DNA of 64,000 nucleotides from Streptomyces sp. BHT-5-2 (lineage in GTDB: Bacteria; Actinomycetota; Actinomycetes; Streptomycetales; Streptomycetaceae): the NCBI RefSeq assembly GCF_019774615.1, contig NZ_CP081497.1, positions 1,240,001-1,304,000 on the forward strand, in the 5' to 3' direction. Positions within the stretch are counted from its first letter, which is position 1, and each line of letters starts with the position of its first letter. Both the position numbers and the translations under genes were made by a program. The notes below the pieces were generated by a model, which was not told where the DNA came from, did no database searches, and saw nothing but the letters and a program-made list of their open reading frames with translations. Of this stretch, positions 60,184 through 64,000 are shown in pieces.

Positions 60184-60511
60184 GTCAGCAGGCTCTTGCG
60201 GCACAGGATTTTCAACGGCAGACATGCAAGCAGCCCTGGTTGACTCATCCCGATAGCCAACCCCGGTTGCTACCGGCGTCGTCCTGATGAGGGGTGGTAG
60301 GGAGGTCGCGGTGCTCTCGGCAACGCTGGTTGAATCGGATCTGCCTGGCCGACCCCGCGGCGTCGCACGGCGCTGCCACCACCAGTTGCCGGTTCGACGG
60401 CGGACTCCGGCAGGCCATGGCTCATCGCTGCGGAGTCAGTGGGGCAGGCGAGTCGATGCGACGTGATCAGGCCGCCGCGGTCGACATCGGAGAGAACTTG
60501 TTGGAGTCTGC
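60184..60511 (+). other. Stretch without a supportable gene
   Basis: Between the Clp-N-like remnant and the glycosyltransferase fragment. No frame shows a family or a ribosome-binding site. The last bases supply TTGGAG for the gene at 60512. Confidence 0.4.
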
Positions 60512-61084
60512 GTGAGATTATGGATAGCCATCACTGCCGAGCCGATACCTTCGCATGTGTCCGCGCTCGATTACGCCATTGTTCCGGCCCTTGAGCAGGG
60601 CCACGATGTCGCGCTCTACGCCCCGCTGATGTTCCGCCGCGAAGCCCGGCGGCGGGGCGTGGAGTTCCATCGGGCGGGTACGGACTGGACCTGCGATGCT
60701 GCCGTTGAGCGGGCAGCAAGCGAGACCTGGAAGGAGTTCGGGAACGGCCCCTTCAACCGCTTTCTCTTCGGTCGGCTCTGGCCGGATCAGGCCGAGGCGA
60801 AGGCGCGTGATCTGATCACTGCCTGGACGCGGGTGCGGCCCGATCTGGTGATCGCCGAGTGCAGCGATCTCGGTGCGCATCTTGCTGCGAGGGTCCTGGA
60901 ACTGCCTGTGTTCGCAGCGGACAATGGGCTTGGCCCGGTGCTCCGGGAGCTCTGGGAGACCGACATCGCGCCCGCGTTGACCCCCGTCTACAACTCCTGC
61001 TACGGCGTAAACATGACGGCCGCCGACGCCGAGCTGTCGCGGTTGCCGTCGCTGGACTTCGCGCGGCTGCGGGACGCGGTGTGA
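60512..61084 (+). CDS. Glycosyltransferase (GT1, GT-B fold), N-terminal half only
   Basis: 190 residues from GTG 60512. N-terminal acceptor domain of a UGT/macrolide-type glycosyltransferase: RLWIAITAEPIPSHVSALDYAIVPALEQGHDVALYAP, with later FNRFLFGRLWPDQAEAKARDL and PDLVIAECSDLGAHLAARVLELPVFAADNGLG (in parts). The family is about 390-430 residues; the nucleotide-sugar-binding C-terminal half is missing and a stop follows LDFARLRDAV. It may be a truncated gene or a helper like the DesVIII type of small partner, though those are P450-like. Most likely inactive as a transferase. Confidence 0.65.
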   Translation: MRLWIAITAEPIPSHVSALDYAIVPALEQGHDVALYAPLMFRREARRRGVEFHRAGTDWTCDAAVERAASETWKEFGNGPFNRFLFGRLWPDQAEAKARDLITAWTRVRPDLVIAECSDLGAHLAARVLELPVFAADNGLGPVLRELWETDIAPALTPVYNSCYGVNMTAADAELSRLPSLDFARLRDAV

Positions 61085-61271
61085 TGGTGAGGCCCCTGTC
61101 GCCACCGCGCCCGCTGCGCCGCGCGCTTTCCCTTGCGGGCCTGGGCTCTGCTCTCCTGCATGTTCTGACAGGAAGTCAGCCGGGCGTTCAGACTGGCATT
61201 CAGGCGGGCATCGTGGAGCACATCGGCACGCACCGGACCGGCCCCGACGCGCCCGCCGCGGCCGCTGATCG
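61085..61271. other. Spacer between convergent genes
   Basis: No gene seen. Contains short GGCATTCAGGCGGGCAT-like repeats but no perfect terminator stem. Confidence 0.35.
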
Positions 61272-62150
61272 TCACAGGCGGGCCAAGTCTTCTGGAGTGA
61301 GCGTGAGGTCGGCGGCGGCCGCGGAGGCGCGGATGGTCTCCGGCCGGCTGGAGCCGGGGATCACGATGGTTGTCGGGGCCAGGTGCAGGTGCCAGGCCAG
61401 GCAGATCTGTTGCGGGCTCACGCCCTTTTCCGCGGCGAGCTGATGGAAGCCGGCGAACTTGGGCGGTGTGCCGGTGCCGAGGTTCGAGGGCCCGTCCAGG
61501 GAGCTGCGGGAGATGCCACCGAGCGGGCTCCAGGGCAGGAAGGCCAGTCCGAGCTCGGCGCAAAGACGCAGCTCCGGCGCGCTGTCGCGGACCGAGGGAG
61601 AGAACTCGTTCTGAACCGACACGAGGTCGTCGCCCAAGATCGCGTGGGCCTGGCGGATCTGGTCCACGGTCACGTTGGAGAGGCCGACCTTACGGACTTT
61701 TCCCTCGCCGACCAACTCGGCCAGCGCGCCGACGGAGTCGGTGAACCGCACTGCGGGGTCGGGCTTGTGCAGCTGGTAGAGGCCGATGACGTCGGTGCCC
61801 AGGCGCTTGAGTGAGCCCTCGCAGGCCCGCTTGAGGTGCTCGGGGGTACCGGTGACGGTCCAGGAGCCGTCGCCCGGACGACCACGACCGCCCTTGGTGG
61901 CCACCAGGATGCCGGAGGTGTCCTGACCGTAGGCAGCCAGGGCGCGGGCGATGAGGAGTTCGTTGTGGCCCGTCTCATCGGCGTGCCAGTGGTAGGAGTC
62001 CGCGGTGTCGATGAGGGTGATGCCCGCATCCAGGGCCGCGTGGATGGTGGCGATGGCACGAGCCTCGTCGGGGCGGTTCTCGATCGACAGCGGCATGGCG
62101 CCCAGTCCGACGGCGCTGACGTGGGTTTCGCCGAGGTTGCGGTAGTGCAT
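61272..62150 (-). CDS. Aldo/keto reductase
   Basis: 292 residues from ATG 62150, with CGGAGC about 8 nt upstream; ATG 62180 is an alternative. AKR motifs: MHYRNLGETHVSAVGLGAMPL, ITLIDTADSYHWH (catalytic Asp and Tyr), LVATKGGRGRPGDG (catalytic Lys), VIGLYQLHKPDP (His), VRKVGLSNV, and IVIPGSSRPETI for NADPH binding. It reduces aldehydes or ketones. A stand-alone gene; the tandem 8-nt repeat lies 160 bp upstream of its start. Confidence 0.92.
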   Translation of the reverse strand: MHYRNLGETHVSAVGLGAMPLSIENRPDEARAIATIHAALDAGITLIDTADSYHWHADETGHNELLIARALAAYGQDTSGILVATKGGRGRPGDGSWTVTGTPEHLKRACEGSLKRLGTDVIGLYQLHKPDPAVRFTDSVGALAELVGEGKVRKVGLSNVTVDQIRQAHAILGDDLVSVQNEFSPSVRDSAPELRLCAELGLAFLPWSPLGGISRSSLDGPSNLGTGTPPKFAGFHQLAAEKGVSPQQICLAWHLHLAPTTIVIPGSSRPETIRASAAAADLTLTPEDLARL

Positions 62151-62309
62151 GTGCGTGCTCCGAAGGCTCATACGAGGCATCGGCGGCCGTGTTCGGTCGC
62201 CAGTCGCCGGTGTGCGAGAAACGGAACAGTATCCCGGAAGACGCCCACTTCCCCCGGGGGTGAGACGCAGGTCACGGGCGTTGGCGAGGTCGGATATGGA
62301 GCCTTTCAC
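62151..62309. other. Promoter side of the aldo/keto reductase gene
   Basis: No gene; likely holds the promoter of the reductase on the minus strand. Confidence 0.35.
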
Positions 62310-62373
62310 CGAAGCGCCGAAGCGCCGAAGCGCCGAAGCGCCGAAGCGCCGAAGCGCCGAAGCGCCGAAGCGC
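62310..62373. repeat. Eight perfect copies of an 8-nt repeat, CGAAGCGC
   Basis: Units begin at 62310 and follow without a gap to 62373; then a variant unit CGGAGCAT. On the minus strand the open frame would read an RFGASALR octapeptide repeat, but there is no gene context for it. Confidence 0.95.
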
Positions 62374-62410
62374 CGGAGCATTGAAGCGAGGTGACGCTGC
62401 GTCGGAAATC

Positions 62411-62620
62411 GGTGATGCTGCTGGGTGGCGCCGCCCGCGCCATGACCCCTTCCTCGCCCAGGGAGCGTGCCGGGCACTGGAGGACGCCGCGGTCCTGTCC
62501 GCCGAACTCGCCGACACCGCCGTCGACATCCCAACGCGCTGACGCACTACGAACACGCCCGCCGCCCCCGCAGCCAACGTAGCCAGCGGATGGCCCGTGT
62601 CAGTCCGTGGACGGTGCCGC
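62411..62620 (+). pseudogene. Remnant of a FAD-dependent monooxygenase C-terminus
   Basis: Pieces in different frames align with the family's GD motif and after: VMLLGGAARAMTP (frame 1), FLAQGACRALEDAAVLSAELADT (frame 2), then HYEHARRPRSQRSQRMARVS (a further frame), compare VLLGDAAHAMTPFLGQGACQALEDA. At least two frameshifts and a missing N-terminus. It shows that an oxygenase gene was once here beside the LysR-like gene. Confidence 0.7.
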
Positions 62621-63190
62621 CGCCAGGTTCGCGGTCCCGGACTTCTCTTCCCTCTCCGCATCGCCGGGGTGCCGGCGCAGTGTTGCGGTGGCGATGTCCA
62701 GGAAGTCCGCCACGGGGCCCGTGCAGTTGCTCTCCGGTACCGCCAGGCAGGTCTCGACGGGCAGGGCGTCGGTGACGGTCAGGTAGACGAGGTCAGGGCG
62801 GGAGTACGAGTCCGCGATGCTGACGGGAACGAGTGCGATTCCCTGGCCGGAGGCGATGAGCTCGAACTTCTCCTCCGGTGACGAGGTCCGCCGGGCTCTG
62901 CCGTCGAGCATCGGCTCACCGTCGAGATCGGCCGATGTGACAGCGCGGCAGTCGGCCAGTGGATGTGTCACCGGCAGGCACGCGACCTTGGTCTCGCGAC
63001 CGATGGGGACGGAGCGCAGCCCCGAGTCGTCGAAGGGGCGCCGGAGGTATCCGGCGTCCGCGCGGCCATCGCGAAGGGGCGCGTCCCGCTCCCACCAGCG
63101 CAGCGGAAAGACATCGATCGCGACCTTCGGATGGCTCGCGGTGAATGCCCGGATCGCCTCCGAAGTGCCCGGATTCCGTTGCGGCGGGGA
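62600..63190 (-). pseudogene. LysR-type regulator lacking its DNA-binding domain
   Basis: The frame has the effector-binding domain: GTSEAIRAFTASHPKVAIDVFPLRWWERDAPLRDGRADAGYLRRPFDDSGLRSVPI (in parts: RAFTASHPKVAIDVFPLRWWE), CLPVTHPLADC, EKFELIASGQGIALVPVS. The N-terminal winged helix (about 90 residues) is absent: upstream of 63190 the frame is unrelated. It overlaps the oxygenase remnant's 3' end. Not functional as an activator. Confidence 0.8.
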
Positions 63191-63286
63191 TGGTCCAGCC
63201 CGCAGGTTCGGATCGCCGAGCACCGCATTGCCGCTTCAGCCGGCGACTGTGAAGTGAGCGGTTCGCCATTCAAGGAGGAGAGTTTT

Positions 63287-63640
63287 GTGATCTCGAAGAC
63301 GAAGAAGGTCGCGCGTTCCGTGGGTGTGGCATTCGCCGCGGCCGCGACTCTGACCATCGCCGTGCCGACGGGCAACGCTTTCGCCATTGACCATGTCACC
63401 TGCCGCGGTGGTGAGAACTTCCTGAAGATCTGGTCGCGCAACGGCGGAAGTCAGAGCGTGGACTGCTACGCCAACGCCGGGAAGACCGACTTCGGCGGAT
63501 GGTGGGTCGACAAGATCTCCACGGGGAACAACGACCTGATCTACTACGACGCCAACGGCGACTCGGTGAGGGTCGAACGGTGGCATGAGATCACCTTCCC
63601 CAACCGTCCGCCGAAGGTCACCGCCATCGAAATTCTCTGA
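63287..63640 (+). CDS. Secreted beta/gamma-crystallin-like protein (Streptomyces killer-toxin-like)
   Basis: 117 residues from GTG 63287 behind AAGGAGGAGAG. Signal peptide ISKTKKVARSVGVAFAAAATL with cleavage near GNAFA (about residue 32). The mature 85 residues begin IDHVTCRGGENFLKIWSRNGG and include VDCYANAGKTDFGGWWVDKISTGNNDLIYYD (in parts: CYANAGKTDFGGWWVDKIS) with two Cys likely forming a disulfide; Greek-key strands and a size match the SKLP/beta-gamma-crystallin group, one of which has antifungal killer-like activity. Activity here is inferred from the family. Confidence 0.8.
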   Translation: MISKTKKVARSVGVAFAAAATLTIAVPTGNAFAIDHVTCRGGENFLKIWSRNGGSQSVDCYANAGKTDFGGWWVDKISTGNNDLIYYDANGDSVRVERWHEITFPNRPPKVTAIEIL

Positions 63641-63653
63641 GCGGCTGAAGGGT

Positions 63654-63676
63654 TGGTCGTGGGGGGCGACCACTTT
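63654..63676 (+). terminator. Terminator after the crystallin-like gene
   Basis: 6-bp stem TGGTCG / CGACCA with a G-rich loop, followed by CTTTTG. Confidence 0.6.
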
Positions 63677-63763
63677 TGTCGGTGCTCCATTCCTGGACAC
63701 CGCGGTCTCGTGGGTGAACTCGGGTTCGCCGTAGCGTGAGACTGCCCGTATCCGGAGCACTGA

Positions 63764-63801
63764 TGCTGGCCGCGCCTTTACGGGCGTGGCCGGCATTGTT
63801 T
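63764..63801. terminator. Second stem-loop, between convergent genes
   Basis: TGCTGGCCGCGCC (63764-63776) pairs with GGCGTGGCCGGCA (63783-63795) with two G-T pairs, followed by TTGTTTTG. Confidence 0.75.
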
Positions 63802-63827
63802 TGTGGGGGCGCTGTACTTCCCGGGTC

Positions 63828-64000
63828 TCACGCCCCCGCGTTCCGGTGCCCGTTCCGTCGCAGTGTGAGTGTGGTGGCTGCGGTGAGGGCGAGTCCGGTG
63901 GCCGCGGTGAGCATGCTCCACTGCATGCCGGTCCGGAAGGTGTCGGCCCCTGCCAGGAGTGCTCCGAAGAGGGCTACCGCGAGGGCTCCGCCGATCTGGC
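63828..64000 (-). CDS. MFS (DHA2-type) transporter, C-terminal end
   Basis: The last 56 codons of a gene that continues beyond the right edge: QIGGALAVALFGALLAGADTF, then WSMLTAATGLALTAATTLTL and RRNGHRNAGA at the end. Small-residue-rich helix GGALAVALFGALL and a final hydrophobic helix are typical of the last two segments of 14-helix DHA2 exporters. Confidence 0.7.
   Translation of the reverse strand, partial: QIGGALAVALFGALLAGADTFRTGMQWSMLTAATGLALTAATTLTLRRNGHRNAGA

Noticed and set aside
60294..60515. Possible small gene before the glycosyltransferase fragment
   Set aside because: No family, poor composition and no ribosome-binding site.
62281..62534. Octapeptide-repeat protein (RFGASALR) as N-terminal extension of the aldo/keto reductase
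   Set aside because: The family begins at MHYRNLG with its own RBS; the extension is only the tandem DNA repeat read in frame.

Overview
The window is very GC-rich, with GTG and TTG starts, purine-rich Shine-Dalgarno sites, abundant ECF sigma factors, TetR/MarR/GntR regulators and secreted oxidoreductases. This points to a Streptomyces or close relative, most likely an accessory chromosome arm, because intact operons alternate with decayed genes and nested mobile elements. No rRNA, tRNA or CRISPR array was seen.

Layout. 1-6.3 kb: the end of an RmlD-like reductase, a quinone reductase, an SRPBCC protein, a decayed monooxygenase, a decayed methyltransferase, a hemerythrin protein and two small secreted peptides. 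6.4-8.2 kb: an ABC-F ribosome-protection gene behind a 7-codon leader peptide that can pair with its ribosome-binding site. 8.4-12.9 kb: a Met/His-rich membrane protein, a zinc-finger anti-sigma gene divergent from an ECF sigma gene, and the overlapping sigma / ATPase / permease / metal-binding lipoprotein operon. 12.9-17.8 kb: an acyl-AMP ligase and a double-size CaiB-like CoA-transferase, divergent from an ACAD10/11-like acyl-CoA dehydrogenase. 17.9-20.4 kb: a GH88-like hydrolase with an MFS transporter. 20.6-23.8 kb: an ECF sigma factor, its Pro/Thr-rich membrane partner, a PIG-V-like mannosyltransferase and a membrane protein.

23.9-31 kb: a Gfo/Idh/MocA oxidoreductase divergent from an ArsR-type repressor over a near-perfect palindrome, an LRR protein, and a MarR regulator divergent from an MFS transporter fused to two beta-sandwich domains, followed by an Old Yellow Enzyme. 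31-43 kb: a Tat-exported GH35 beta-galactosidase, a small secreted protein, a DUF523 protein, a P450, a P-loop kinase-like protein, a TetR remnant with its operator, a FAD monooxygenase divergent from a GntR-TetR fusion regulator, an erythromycin-esterase-like protein and an exported alpha/beta hydrolase. 43-48 kb: a TSUP exporter with threonine aldolase, a quinone oxidoreductase, a TetR regulator and a VOC protein.

48.5-53 kb holds the most interesting module: a small protein whose C-terminus carries an amyloid-signalling-like motif, overlapping by 4 nt a 1180-residue STAND/NLR ATPase whose N-terminus carries the matching motif, followed by NB-ARC and 14 WD40 blades (two propellers). Five copies of a TTGACA-GTGAA type motif bracket it. 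The likely model is an immune or cell-death sensor in which ligand binding to the WD40 part drives NLR oligomerisation and templates amyloid assembly of the small effector.

54.1-59.9 kb is a nested mobile region: a tyrosine-recombinase element (integrase, XRE protein, second integrase; both integrases frameshifted) sits inside the istB gene of an IS21-family element whose istA has a nonsense codon, and that IS interrupts a Clp-N-domain gene. 60.5-64 kb carries a half-length glycosyltransferase, an aldo/keto reductase, an 8-nt repeat tract, remnants of a monooxygenase and a LysR regulator, a secreted beta/gamma-crystallin-like protein and the end of an MFS transporter.
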